Positions 37,996 to 49,360 of a stretch of DNA of 64,000 nucleotides are shown piece after piece. A program made the translations under genes and the position numbers. Each line of letters opens with the position of its first letter. Position 1 is the first letter of the stretch. The stretch comes from Gossypium raimondii. Taxonomy: Eukaryota; Streptophyta; Magnoliopsida; Malvales; Malvaceae. The stretch lies in the NCBI RefSeq assembly GCF_025698545.1, contig NC_068570.1, positions 6,076,001 to 6,140,000 of the forward strand. The letters run 5' to 3'. The notes under the pieces were generated by a model. It was not told the DNA's origin. It ran no database searches and saw only the letters and a program-made list of their open reading frames with translations.

Positions 37996-40524
37996 CTCTC
38001 CCTCTCCCTCTCCCATTCTCTCTCAATTTTCCCCTTTCATTTTCCTCGTGCTGTCCCAAACAAGGTGTTTTCACCATTGTTGTGCCATTGCCTTACCTAG
38101 TATTTTGCAGCTTTTTTCTAGACATTATACTATTGTTTTGGTCACCAAAAATCGCCCCACCTTACTTTCATTTAACCTCCATTGTTGTCCCCCTCTATTT
38201 TGCTTGTGGTGGTGTCGTTTTGATCTCTTTTCCTCTCTTCTCATTAAGGGTTTGATTGCCAATTCTTGCTGCTGATTTTTATAGCCTTTTCATTGATATT
38301 TCAGCCACTAAAAACCGTCCCTTTACTACCCAAAAACCACTCTTTATGCCGCCCAAATCAGCCCCTTATTGGTGTCATTTGTAGTGGTGTGTCGCCCCTT
38401 TGAACATTGATTTTAGGTTGCTGTAATTTTTTTTCCTTTTGCCACACCTCATTGTTATCTTTTTTTTTTCTCATTTTTTCCATTGTTAAAACAACCCCTA
38501 TCCTTTCCAATTGAGAGTGCATTCGGTCTTGAACAACCGACATCTCAGATCTAGTAACGGTATTAGCATAAGTGCGGATTTAAGTGAGATCTTGCGTCGA
38601 TTTGTTTTTGTTAATGGTTGTTGTTTTGGCCGATTAATCTAGGGCCCTTAATTTATTTTAGGTTACCAATTTTTAATAATATTTTTTCATAGGTGTTGAT
38701 CAAAACGTCCCGGATCAACAGTGAAGTCGAATTTCGTTCGAACTCCCTTTTTGCAATGAATTAGTGTAAGTTTGTTCAATATTTTGAAATTTTCAAATTT
38801 GTGCTTGTAACATTGCTATAGCCAAACCTTTAGTGGTGTTTCAAGGCTGGTCATTAATCATATATTATCATACTAAGTGTTATCTTTGGATCTAGGCTCA
38901 TCTAAGGCTTAGAAGCGGAAGTGTGGATTTTTCGGTAGTGTTGCAGTTTTCAAAAATAAAGTGTGGGTCTTATCTTTGTGTTAATAGTTATAAATTAACA
39001 TTGTATGATGAAAATTGGTAAAATATACTTTCTGGTTGTGGCATGACCGAATGACCTAAAACCAAATAAATGGTGTGCCAGACAAGGTACGTACTGAAAT
39101 AGCTAAGCCATTCGTAAAAGGCCTAGTTTGGGGATTGTTTGATTGTATATGGGATATATGTGCATTGTATGGGAATGTGCCATAATTGTGGTTGATTTTA
39201 TGTAAGTTTTGACATACTTTGTAATGTTTATTGTATGATGGATATTGATCATTGATACATGGAAAAGCATGTTAAAAATTGTGACATTGTTCGATGTGCT
39301 TATGAAGTTGCCATGATTGATAATGTTATAAGTATGTGTTGTGTTACATTTTATGCATAACACTGATTGTATTGAAAGCATGTTCATATGCCATTGATTC
39401 TGTTAATTGAAAGTATGCAAGGCATACTTTGATACTGTTTACCGAAAAGCATGATAAGTATGCCATTGTACTAAACTATTATTAATAAGCATGATTTGTT
39501 GCACTGATGGTATGGCGTTTTGCATTTGCATTGGGTTGAGTTTTGTGGTTGACGGAGGAGTTTCATGGAGTACCAGTGACAATTTAAATCTGCAATATTG
39601 AGTTAGTATACTGCATTAAATCTGCAAGATTGGGCGATTTAATCGCATTATTGGCAGTTTAACTGCATTATTGATACTGGTGGCAAGTCCACGTTACTAA
39701 CAGCTAGTTTGTATTTTTACCGGCAGATTATCTGCACTATTGATTGGAGGTTTATCCACATTGAGCCTTGGCTCGCATTGTTTGGAGTTTGGTAAACGGG
39801 TTCTGGGAAACTCGTGGCGTGTAGCGGATGGTTGGGTAGGAACATTTTTGCATAGCATCATATGCATAACATGTTCATACACTGATTAGTTTTGCCATGT
39901 ACTTTTCTGAAATTATGATTGTTAACTGGTTGATTGACAGAATGTTTGCCCATTTTGTTGACTCACACTGAACTTTCATAAGTTCACCCAATTAGTTTCA
40001 AACTTTTCTAGTAACCTTAGTAATTAGGACCAAACTCAGCATGCGGAGTAGCAACTCGGACATCGGGTTGTTTATTTTTAATTAAATGTTTAATCGAAAA
40101 ATTTCTCTAGTTTGAACTGTAATAATTTTTTTTTTGGATTGTGGCTTGGTAAACTTTAATTTGGGGTTTTTATGCATGCATGTCTATTAAATTTAGTAAC
40201 CGGTAAATGAATGTTATTTGCTTTAAAGTAAAATTTGGCATACTTGAAGTTTTTGCTGTATTAGAATGAAATGAGATTTTCATAAATAAAATTGACAACT
40301 CAATTGTTTTTTTTTAAAATGTCGCGATCGATTAATAAGACGGACATTAAATAAAGTTGGCCTAATTAATGAATGTTTTAGCGTTTGAGCTCGAAAGTAG
40401 CAGTTTTCCTAAAGATAGCCTGATTAGGGTTTTCGTGAGTAAAACAGACCACTTGGCCATTTCGATAGCTAATGTAGCCTTCATGATTCGACCATAACGT
40501 CTAGATCGGGTTAGGGAGGTTACA
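37996..40524. other. Continuation of the second-level LTR, no gene
   Basis: This is the right part of the 31299-40524 LTR. It contains AATCTGCA/ACTGCATTATTG-type short repeats at about 39580-39740 and Pro/Leu-rich chance ORFs. No host gene was seen. Confidence 0.6.
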
Positions 40525-40547
40525 AACACAGTGAGTGATGTCGTGAC

Positions 40548-43276
40548 TGTAACACCCTTTACTCGTATTCGATGCTTGAATAGAGTACGAGGTATTACCA
40601 GAACACATATACTTTTAACCATATTAAACCGAGTTGTAAAATTTCATCTAAACTAAAACTTTCAAATTGTTATTCTTGATTCGCTAATTAGGGTTTACGT
40701 GACCCAATATACTCACAATCTTTCACTTCCTCGTCGTATGAATTTATAAATTTCCACTTACTTGTTGAATTCGTCACGAGTATTTGAATTGATCCGTATC
40801 ATTACATATTCTCATGTCGTCACATTTTCCTATTTAACTATTGTAATATATCAATTACTCAATATCTCATAAGCTAAGTGTCACATATACATTATCCATT
40901 CATCTCCCATACAACTATCAATATTAGCCACAAAGATAGTACAAATTTTCTCTATTCGATGTTAAACCAGAACATGTTACTTCATTACCAACTAACCTTA
41001 CTAAATATACACCTTATACTAGCCCAAGTGTTTAACCATTCACCCATGACAGAAATATATTTTATCTATTATTGCAAAATATAGATGTGCTACCCAAATC
41101 ATAATTCACCTCACATAGTAAACGAGTTAATTTTTATCATTTGTCAGATAAATTACAAAAACAAGTTATATAACAAAATATAGATACATTTTAAACCTCA
41201 CCAATAAACAAATTCTCATGGCATTAAATAATCATCACGCATCAAAGACGAACGTACTTGACATTTCCATCACATAAACAGAATTAATCACTACAACCTC
41301 AATGGCATAATCATCCTTTTAACTTACTTAACCAAGCCAAACTATACCATCATCTCACACATAGAATGACCCACCTATCATACTTCTCAATTATGTCACT
41401 TAATAGACCAAATATACCTAACCTTTACCATCATGATCAATCCACAACCAAAATACATCCATATATCAAAATTACCACACACACACATATATATACCATG
41501 ACTAAATTTCTTATACATTTGATCAATTGCTTCTTAATACCGCAATAATTCTTTCAATACCAATATGTATTTACCATTCAACTTACCATTGACCGATTAT
41601 AATCGGGCATATAACTATTTATACACAATTCATTCATATATTTTATTGTCCTCCTCCTCCTCTCCATTCCACATCCTTAATGTATATAACACGCTTAATA
41701 ACATTATACATAATTTCATTACTCACTTATATGTAAATTTAAAGTTTCCCATCTGAGTCAGAGTCACTAAATTATTTTATTCCAGAGCTACAGAGCTCAA
41801 AATTAAAATCTGTTAATTTTATCTGAAACTAGATTCATATATCTTTTTACCATAAAAATTTCAGAATTTTTGACTTAGCCAATAAGTATAATTTATTCTT
41901 TAAAGTTTCCCCTGTTGCACTGCTCGATAGTTTTGATCTCTCTTCACTAAAAATTGATTATCTCATTGTGCAGAATTTGGATGGTATTCCCGTTTATTTC
42001 TCATGAAAATAGGATCTTTCAGGATTCTAAAAATATAAAGTTTAACGCATAATTAATTTTGTACAATTTTTAATGATTTTCCAAAGTCAGAACAGGGGAT
42101 TCTGAAATTATTCTGACTCTGTCTCACAAAATTTATTATATCTCATGATTTACAATTTCATTGCTTACACCGTTTCTTTTATGAGAAACTAGACTCAATA
42201 AGCTTTAATTTAATATTTTACTCATCTTCTAATTCGGTTCCCAAAATTTTTGGTGATTTTTCAAAGTTGGCACACTGCTGCTGCCCAAAACTGTTTTAGT
42301 GCAATATATTGATTACCATTTTGACCCTAAACTTTTAACACATGACAATTCATCCCTAGGCTCGGAAAATGAAATTATTGCAATTTAATCCTTGATACAA
42401 GCCTAATAATTCTCATACATATCATTAACAGCCCATGGATTCCATGAAATTTTAGAATTTTTCCACAATTTCAATACTTTTCAACTTAATCCCTAAAACA
42501 TGTTTTCATCCAAAATTCTTTAATAAAACACCTTTAAACATTCATTAACATATCAATTTCATCGTCAAATAACAAAAATCATATGAAATTATCAATGGTA
42601 TCTTCCTAAACTTTCAAAAAAATGAGAAACTAGTAGAATACTAAGTTGGACCTAATTGTAAAAGCCTAAAAATATAAAAATTTCAAGGAAAAAGTAAGAA
42701 TTACACTTACTTGAAGCTAAAATATGGAAGACCAGCTCTAAACCCTCTTCCATGGCTGTTTTCCACCGAAATTTCAAGAAGAAATGGTCTTGAAATCCTT
42801 AAAATAAATTTTGGCCACATAAACTTTATTGTAATTCCAATTTTGTCCTTAAATACATAAAAATCTTTGATTTTTTAACGGTATGTCCTTTTACTCTTTT
42901 AGTCCTTCCTTATTTAATTGTTAAGCTATTTAATCACTTTAGCAAGTTTTGCATCTTTTCAATTTAGTCCTTTTTAATTAATTGACTGCCGAAATGTTAA
43001 AATTTTCTGATGAAACTTTAACACTACTATATTGACACTCCGTAAATATTTATAAAAATGTTTACGGCTCGATTTATGACATCGAGGTCTCGATACCTCT
43101 TTTCCTCAATTTCTTGACTTAATAAATTTTTATAAAACACAAATTACTAATTCAAAAATCTCTTAAAAATCATATTTGACTCGTAATTATTAAATAATAA
43201 AATTTACGAGTTTATTTTCTGAATTTGGTGGTCTCGTACCACTGTTTTCAACATTTCTAAAAATCGGGCTATTACA
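40548..43276 (+). mobile_element. Solo-LTR-like block with perfect 5-bp TSD
   Basis: It starts TGTAACACCCTTTACTCG and ends AAAATCGGGCTATTACA (2729 bp). GTGAC is present at 40543-40547 and 43277-43281. It is a relative of the blocks at 1-2486 and 32832-35668, sharing for example ATAGTTTTGATCTCTCTTCAC-like and AAAACTGTTTTAGTGCAA-like landmarks, but it lacks the hairpin array. No gag-pol is encoded. It is inserted in the outer LTR 23 bp from the second-level LTR. Confidence 0.9.
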
Positions 43277-43602
43277 GTGACAAGCTGAGGCTTATCGTCG
43301 CGACGTGACTTACTATGATGGCCACGTCGCAATGAAAACATGACGAAGTCGTAATGTCGATCCATACATTTTAAAATCCTTATAAGTTGGTCCTATTTTG
43401 TGCTCAAGCTGACAAAAAAGCTATCATAAGCTTGCATAAGACCCGAAAATGATTGTTTAATATAATTTGAATTTGATTAACACTTGATTACATGTGTAAA
43501 TGTTTATATGCTACCTAATTGACTGTTGTTGCTCCAGCAATGAATGTAGCATCTTGTAGTTCGAATCTGACGATTGGGTCGAGCGAAGGGTGTTACAGTG
43601 AC

Positions 43603-44199
43603 TATCATTAAAACTATGCTCATCACCTAAATGGGTCAAATAGCTTTATATTGTTATTTTTATGCTCATGAGATCTTTAATTCATGGCTTCCAAAATATC
43701 TTAAATTTGACAGAACATGAGATTATAGATCATATCCAAGCCGTAACTACTATGTGCATCATTATAAATATGAATGGTATGATCTCGATTTTAAATATAT
43801 GATCATCATGTTCAGATTTTCACTAGAAGATTTCATACAAGAATAGTGATTTTAAATATATTTTTCCGGAATAACAATTATACCGATCTCTATTTGAGAA
43901 GAGAATTTTCGTTTTCACCCAAAAGAAAATAAAATCATTTTTATTTCTATATTTTGATTTGATTTGATCGACGCCACACTCGAGGCAATTCGTGGTACGA
44001 GAATAGCGGAAAAGATCATTTGGTTGAAAGCCAGGAACGACAAGGACTCGTCTATCCAAAATACAGGTACAATTTTGGTCTAAGGTTTATTGCATAAATA
44101 TCACAAACCAGGTCGGTTTGTAAAATTTTTATTTTCCACTGTGTAAGAAAATCATTTCAAACCAGATTTTTTCCAACAAGTAAAACTACTTTTTCAGTT
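43603..44199. other. Spacer between the nested stack and a gag relic
   Basis: No recognisable protein. The ORF at 43823-44059 (minus) is unassigned. The stretch may be the remains of the retroelement whose gag lies at 44200-44640, but no conserved motif supports that. Confidence 0.35.
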
Positions 44200-44640
44200 A
44201 TATTTGGAACACCTCCCAAGTTTCAATTGCGGTACCACCTCATCTATCATTTGTGGACCTACGACGCCACCATAAAAGAGTGACATCAGTAAAATAAACT
44301 GCAACAATGTTTATCTCAGTGGCATCATCCTTGATGCCTATCGCACGAAAGTACTGTTCCATCCCCTAAAGAAAATTGTCCACGTCTCTCGCAGACCTCG
44401 TCCCTCCAAACTCTTTTGACTTAAGGACATCCATCTTACGTTGCTTAGGAACTGTAGCTAGCATCCATTTTCCTACAACAACTTTGTACATCGCAAGCTC
44501 TCCCTCGAGTTCCTCAATCTTTGCCATCATGACCTTAGTTTCCTCCTTCAATGCCATGACTACCGCTTCGAGAGCATCATTCCTTTTAGTCAACTTCTCT
44601 GTTTGATCATCGATAGCGACATTGAGGGTTTCTCTCATTG
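44200..44640 (-). pseudogene. Broken Ty3/gypsy gag
   Basis: The minus-strand translation gives a coiled-coil-like stretch (KRNDALEAVVMALKEE), then FGGTRSARDVDNFL, a stop, GMEQYFRAIGIKDDAT, and TLLWWRRRSTNDR before another stop. This is the retrotransposon gag core, where a tryptophan normally stands at the first stop (VDNFLWxMEQYF), so TGG has become TAG. The region upstream toward 44900 has several stops in all frames. The primer-binding site and LTR lie at 44901-45501 in the same orientation. No protease or reverse transcriptase follows on the left, so the element is truncated. Confidence 0.85.
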
Positions 44641-44900
44641 CACCCCGATTGGAACTAATAGTCTGTCACAAAGTCCCTGTGTTGCTTTCTCATCGAGTTT
44701 AACTTATCGGTGCGTCCCTCAACTACCTTAAGTGTTCCCTTCACACCACCCATGGATTCCTCAAGATTGATCACTCAACCTTCCAGAGCTGATAACATAT
44801 CTCTCGATCTACTATTTTTCCTAGACCTCACACAGGACTCCATCGAGACATTCTATTCATCTCCTCCTTTCGTCATCTCAATCGACGCCTTCGAACATTG

Positions 44901-44912
44901 ACTTTGATACCA
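44901..44912 (-). other. Primer-binding site of the gag-bearing retroelement
   Basis: On the minus strand TGGTATCAAAGT lies 2 bp inside the LTR end and matches the initiator-methionine tRNA primer site TGGTATCAGAGC at 10 of 12 positions. Confidence 0.7.
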
Positions 44913-44914
44913 AT

Positions 44915-45501
44915 TGTCATGGGCTAGATCTTTAGTCTAGCAAACCACACGACCTTAGGTGATTTTTTGGGTTCAAATCTTGCCTAAGTCAACCTACTCT
45001 CGAAAAATGAGAATTCTTGTAGAATTTCTCTGAGACACTGAAGCAAAGTGGAAGCAAACTTGAAAGACAAAAGAAACTACGAAAGAACAAAAAGCCACAG
45101 AAAAATAACACACACCAAGTGTTTGATTAAATGCTCTCAATAGTATTCGATTACTATGAAGGATTACAACTTAGTGAATACAAATGAGGGGGAAAACCTC
45201 TATTTATAATTAAACTCCTCCAAATTCAATGATACATGTTGAATTACTTAGAAAATCGAGATTAAAACCTATCTACAATTAAAAGTCCTAGAAGATTTAA
45301 AGTCTTATCCCTTTAGAATTTACACTATTTATCCTAGTAACTCTAGTTTTACTAGAGTGTTTCAGGAGGCTATTAAAGCTTTAAGTAAATAGACTTCTCC
45401 ATGGGTTCTACGAATTGGGTCAAATGAGTCTCATTTCATAAGTTGACCTCTATGGGATGTTGTGCGCAATGATTACGGGCTTTAAACTGCGACCCATGAC
45501 A
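44915..45501 (-). mobile_element. 587-bp LTR of the gag-bearing retroelement
   Basis: The ends are inverted: TGTCATGGG at one side and CCCATGACA at the other, with TG...CA termini on the minus strand. The primer-binding site follows directly at the low-coordinate side. The partner LTR was not found in the window. The 5 bp outside are CAAGT. This is a different family from the TGTAACA blocks. Confidence 0.8.
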
Positions 45502-47191
45502 CAAGTATATTCATAAACTGTATATGGAAATTTTATATATTAAAATTAAAATTATACTTATGAATAATAATGTACATTTTTACAATGTCAAAATGATAGT
45601 ACATGGAACTGTAACTGAAACAGTAATTGGTATTAAATTGCACATTACCTATAAAAACAATATATGCAGTATGTATGATATATTCATGGACATTCAAGAA
45701 ATGCTAATCAGATAGTTATTCTGAATTTTCATATAAAGAGATGGTACAATCAATGATAAAGCAAATCATTAGCATTAACCCTAACCCACATGCCGTCTCT
45801 TCAGCTTAAGAAATGAAAGCAGCTCTGTGGGAAATCAATAGATGGGTAAAATGGGAGGAGGAAAAGAGATGCCATGGTTAACTAGCTGACAGACCGCAGT
45901 TTGCAAAGGTGATTCTGACTTCTAAACCATGGTGGTCAGCTCCCTACCAGTAACCGCTGTACCAACCAGTATGTACTGTTTTGACCCTAAGCTAGTCCAA
46001 TCCAATCCCAGATCAGACCCCTGATTTGAGTTGGTAATTCAGCTTCTGCGGTTTTATGCCCTGGTCTGATTCCTGTTCATCATCATAACCATGTTCAAAA
46101 TCAAAATCATATTCTAGTAAGATAGGATACTATAAAGTAGAATCAGTTCTCATAGCTAAAATCCTACTAGAACAAGAAAGATACTAAAAGAAGTGATGAA
46201 GTTTTCTACAAAACAGAACATGTTATAAAGTTGTCAATTCTTTCCATTTCAAGCCAGCCATCTGACATCTACCGTCTTTGAAGCATATTATTTGAAATGC
46301 AGAATACTAAGGCTACTGTTTTGTTAAGGTGAAAGCACCTGTCAAGCCCCCCTATTATAAAGACCAATTCAAATAAGTTCTACTATTAAATAAATCAATT
46401 CAATCCTCGTACTAGTAAAAAAAAAAATCAAATAAGAATAAATTTAACAGACTAACATTTATTGCTTAGAAAATAACATAAACTTTTTTTCATTTGCAAT
46501 TCAGTTCCAAACAGAAGATTTTATTTACAGAACCATAAAAGCTTTAAAATTATTAACTCTGTTAAAATTTGCCCTTATTTTTTTTTTTTAATAGTATAGG
46601 GACTTAGTTGATTCATTTAATAGTATAAGAACTAATTTGAATCAGTCTCTATATGGGGGGATTTGATAGGTATAGTTAACATTTACCAATAAGAATAAGG
46701 GTTAAATCCTAAGCAACTCCATTCTCACCGTAAATTTTTTAAAAAATGATAGTATAGAGAGTAATATCACGAGAGTTAAGAGATCCTTGGGTAAATATTA
46801 CATTAAGGGGTGTGGCCAAAGGGAACGAATTAGAGAGAGAGGAATACACACACATCACCTACCCTACGTTTAAGATGTTTGGCATGAGATGCTCTAGATG
46901 GAAAAAAATTCGATGCTCCTGAAAGCAAGGACTTCCCCCCTTCCACTGCACATGAGAAGAAGAGAAAACATGTGAGGTTGATTCTCAATATTAATGATTT
47001 ACGTGTCTTTTCTCTGGTGAAAAAACATCAACACATAGATTCAATAAGAAGTATCTTCTTTTGGCCATTGATTAAGAACTTTTCATACCTGATTCAGGCT
47101 TGAATCTTCATAAATGTTCTTAGAAAAGACCAAGCGAGCCATAATTCGCTTCAAGCAATCATATGAAAAGAAACTTCAAAAACTAAATAAA
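45502..47191. other. Intergenic, includes the 3' side of the PPR gene
   Basis: No gene was seen except the 3' flank of the minus-strand PPR gene. A foldback element lies at 46324-46686. The stretch 45880-46080 is less AT-rich but has no coding match. Confidence 0.45.
46324..46686. mobile_element. Foldback MITE-like element
   Basis: The left arm GTCAAGCCCCCCTATTATAAAG mirrors the right arm CTATATGGGGGGATTTGATAGG. The inner parts CAATTCAAATAAGTTCTACTATTAAAT and ATTTAATAGTATAAGAAC (positions ~46366-46392 and ~46616-46633) are also complementary. No clean target duplication was found. Confidence 0.6.
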
Positions 47192-49360
47192 TCAGCCAGC
47201 TATTGTCTTTTGATCTGTTTCTTTCTGAAAGTCATTACTTATCACCCAATCTAGAACTTTAGCGACTTGAGGAAATCTCTTCATCGAACTATTTGAAACT
47301 GCTTGGCTAAGGATCCCTAGAGTTACCTCATCAGGTTGAAAGCCCTGTACTACCATGGCTTTAAGTAACAAGAGGATGTCCCAAAACTTGCCTCTCTGAA
47401 ATATTGCATGTAATAGGGTATTAAAAATTACAACACTAGGAATAAGGCCCCTCTCTAGCATTTGATTCCACAGTTGGAGAGCAGCTGATATCTTCCCTTC
47501 TTTACACAGTCCACTAATTAATGAACCATAGGTAAAAACATCCAGTTTCAGTCCCTGTCTCTTCATTTCCCCTAACAGTTGACCAACCAGAAGGTGATTG
47601 TGCTCTCTTATAGAAGCATGGATGAGAATGTTGTATGAAGTCACATCAGGAAGGCACTTGGTGTTTCTTAAATTCTGGAAAATCCGGAATGCAGTTCCAA
47701 GTAACCGGTTCTTGCAAAGGTTATGAAGCAGCATATTTAAGGTGATTACAGTTGGAGTAGGACTATTATACATCATGGACTCCACTAACTTCAAACACTC
47801 TGAAAATTTTCCACTACTGCAGAAATATCGAACCAAACAAGTCAAATTGAAAATATTAAGCTTCATGTCTTCATCCCTCATATGATACAAGATCGTTTGG
47901 ATTATTGCAGAGTTCCCTAGCCTGCGTGCAGTAGACAAAATTGCATTGAAAGTGACTGCATCGGGCCAATTCACATCCCACTCAAAATGGTACAAAAGCT
48001 CCATGGCCTCATTAATATTTTTTTCTTTACAAAAACCACTCAAGATAGTATTATACGACACATTGTTTGGCTTAAAGCCAACTTTCATCATGCGCTTCAA
48101 CTTAGACAATGCTTCTCTTGATTTATTCTCTTGACATAAACATCGGAAGTAAATATTATAGACAGCAACATCCGCAGTTCCATTGGAAAATATATCACGC
48201 AATAGTTCACATGCATCCCCTACTTTTCCTATTTTGAGCAGGCCTCCACACAAAGCAGCATATGAATATGAATCTGGAGAAAGACCTTTTTGCTCCATCA
48301 CCTGAATTAACTCAGAAATGTCATCTAGTCTATCTCTATGGCAAAGCTCACGAAGAATGACATTATAAGTAACCAGATCAGGGTTACAACCTTCCCTTTC
48401 CATCTTACTGACGAAGTCCATAGCCTCCTCAAACTTCCCATTATCAAAAAGAAACTTAACAATTATCGTGTATGTAATCACATTAGGCTTACAACCATTA
48501 CTTTGCATGAAATCCAGCCATTGAAAAACATTATCTTGCAGGCCTTCTCTACAGAACCCATAAATCAAAGCAGTATAGGAACACACATTTTGAACAAACC
48601 CTTTCTTCTTCATCAAATAAAACAATTGCAAAGCAGTATAACTTCGACCAGTCTTGCATAAAGCCCATAGAATAGGATTGTAACAATATACACTATAAAC
48701 ATAACTCTTTCTCAAAAGAACAGAGAACACAAAACAAGCATCAGAAACCATCCCAGCTTCACAAAGCATTAAAATAAATTTACTCAAAGTTGGTTCTGTT
48801 GGGTGATAATCATACCTCAACATGAGCTCAAAAACAACAAGACCATCAAGTAAATTCCCTACTTTGACAGCCATTTTCAACGTTTTTGATAAAGAAGTGA
48901 AGGATGGGACAAAATGATTTCTATACATCTCTTCAACAATAAAAATTGCATGTTTCAGATCACCAAGAAATAACATTCCATTAAGAAGGGTATTAAAAGT
49001 GGATGCAACTGGTGGAGGACCAAATCTCTTCATCCCGGTATACATTTCAACCAACTCTTGCCAACACGCGTTCTTAGACTTCAAGTAAAAGAACATAAAA
49101 GCATTACAATCATACACGGTTGGTTTCCCATCAATGTTTTTCATCAAATCTAGAGTAGAGAAAGCATTGCTAAAGTCACCTGAGATAGCATAACTCTGCA
49201 TCCTCCGTTGTAATTCAGGATAGTCGGAAACATGGGTATCGATTTCTTTGAAGTAATCTACTGTATTTAGAGCACATGAAGTAGAAAAACGAGCTAGAAC
49301 ACGAAAATTTCTGCAAACTCTACATGAATAAGTAACTGCAGAAGATAAACAAAAAGCCAT
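47192..49360 (-). CDS. P-class pentatricopeptide repeat (PPR) protein
   Basis: A single intronless frame of 722 aa, as usual for plant PPR genes. About 17 tandem PPR motifs of 34-35 aa run from residue ~80 to ~690, for example VTYNVILRELCHRDRLDDIS, VSYNTILSGFCKEKNINEAM and FTYGSLISGLCKEGKISAAL. No E, DYW or SMR domain follows, so it is P-class. Such proteins bind specific organellar RNAs and affect stability, splicing or translation. The N terminus (MAFCLSSAVTYSCRVCRNFR, then VLARFSTSC) is rich in Arg, Ser and Cys and lacks acidic residues, which fits a mitochondrial or plastid targeting peptide; I lean to mitochondrial because of ARFST. The ATG at 49360 is the first in frame before that peptide. 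The closest known member was not identified. Confidence 0.92.
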   Translation of the reverse strand: MAFCLSSAVTYSCRVCRNFRVLARFSTSCALNTVDYFKEIDTHVSDYPELQRRMQSYAISGDFSNAFSTLDLMKNIDGKPTVYDCNAFMFFYLKSKNACWQELVEMYTGMKRFGPPPVASTFNTLLNGMLFLGDLKHAIFIVEEMYRNHFVPSFTSLSKTLKMAVKVGNLLDGLVVFELMLRYDYHPTEPTLSKFILMLCEAGMVSDACFVFSVLLRKSYVYSVYCYNPILWALCKTGRSYTALQLFYLMKKKGFVQNVCSYTALIYGFCREGLQDNVFQWLDFMQSNGCKPNVITYTIIVKFLFDNGKFEEAMDFVSKMEREGCNPDLVTYNVILRELCHRDRLDDISELIQVMEQKGLSPDSYSYAALCGGLLKIGKVGDACELLRDIFSNGTADVAVYNIYFRCLCQENKSREALSKLKRMMKVGFKPNNVSYNTILSGFCKEKNINEAMELLYHFEWDVNWPDAVTFNAILSTARRLGNSAIIQTILYHMRDEDMKLNIFNLTCLVRYFCSSGKFSECLKLVESMMYNSPTPTVITLNMLLHNLCKNRLLGTAFRIFQNLRNTKCLPDVTSYNILIHASIREHNHLLVGQLLGEMKRQGLKLDVFTYGSLISGLCKEGKISAALQLWNQMLERGLIPSVVIFNTLLHAIFQRGKFWDILLLLKAMVVQGFQPDEVTLGILSQAVSNSSMKRFPQVAKVLDWVISNDFQKETDQKTIAG

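Larger units (their letters stand above)
31299..40524 (-). mobile_element. Second-level LTR block, split by a hAT transposon
   Basis: It begins TGTAACATCCCAAATTTTTAG and ends CGGGTTAGGGAGGTTACA. Flanks are AACAT (31294-31298) and AACAC (40525-40529), a 4/5 duplication. Own sequence lies at about 31299-31575 and 37996-40524. After removing the hAT element, its 8-bp duplication and the 901-bp tandem copy, about 2806 bp remain. Positions 31356-31423 hold a tRNA-like pair, TGGCTTGATGGTTAAGG and GAGTTCAAATCCC, resembling Pol III A and B boxes. Confidence 0.7.
28631..43597 (-). mobile_element. Outer LTR block of the nested stack (own length ~3.0 kb)
   Basis: It begins GGTAACAACTCGATTTTCAG and ends GAGCGAAGGGTGTTACA, flanked by GTGAC at 28626-28630 and 43598-43602. 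The first T of the expected TGTAACA is changed to G. Own sequence is 28631-31298, 40525-40547 and 43277-43597; subtracting the two inserts and their duplications leaves about 3002 bp. The last part is rich in CGTCGCGACGTGAC-like sequence. Its 30400-30540 segment resembles 25061-25140 in the LTR at 20502. No gag-pol is encoded. Confidence 0.75.

Noticed and set aside
32832-43276. LTRs at 32832-35668 and 40548-43276 as the two LTRs of one retrotransposon
   Set aside because: Each has its own distinct 5-bp duplication (AATAA and GTGAC), and the DNA between them is a hAT end and another LTR, not gag-pol.
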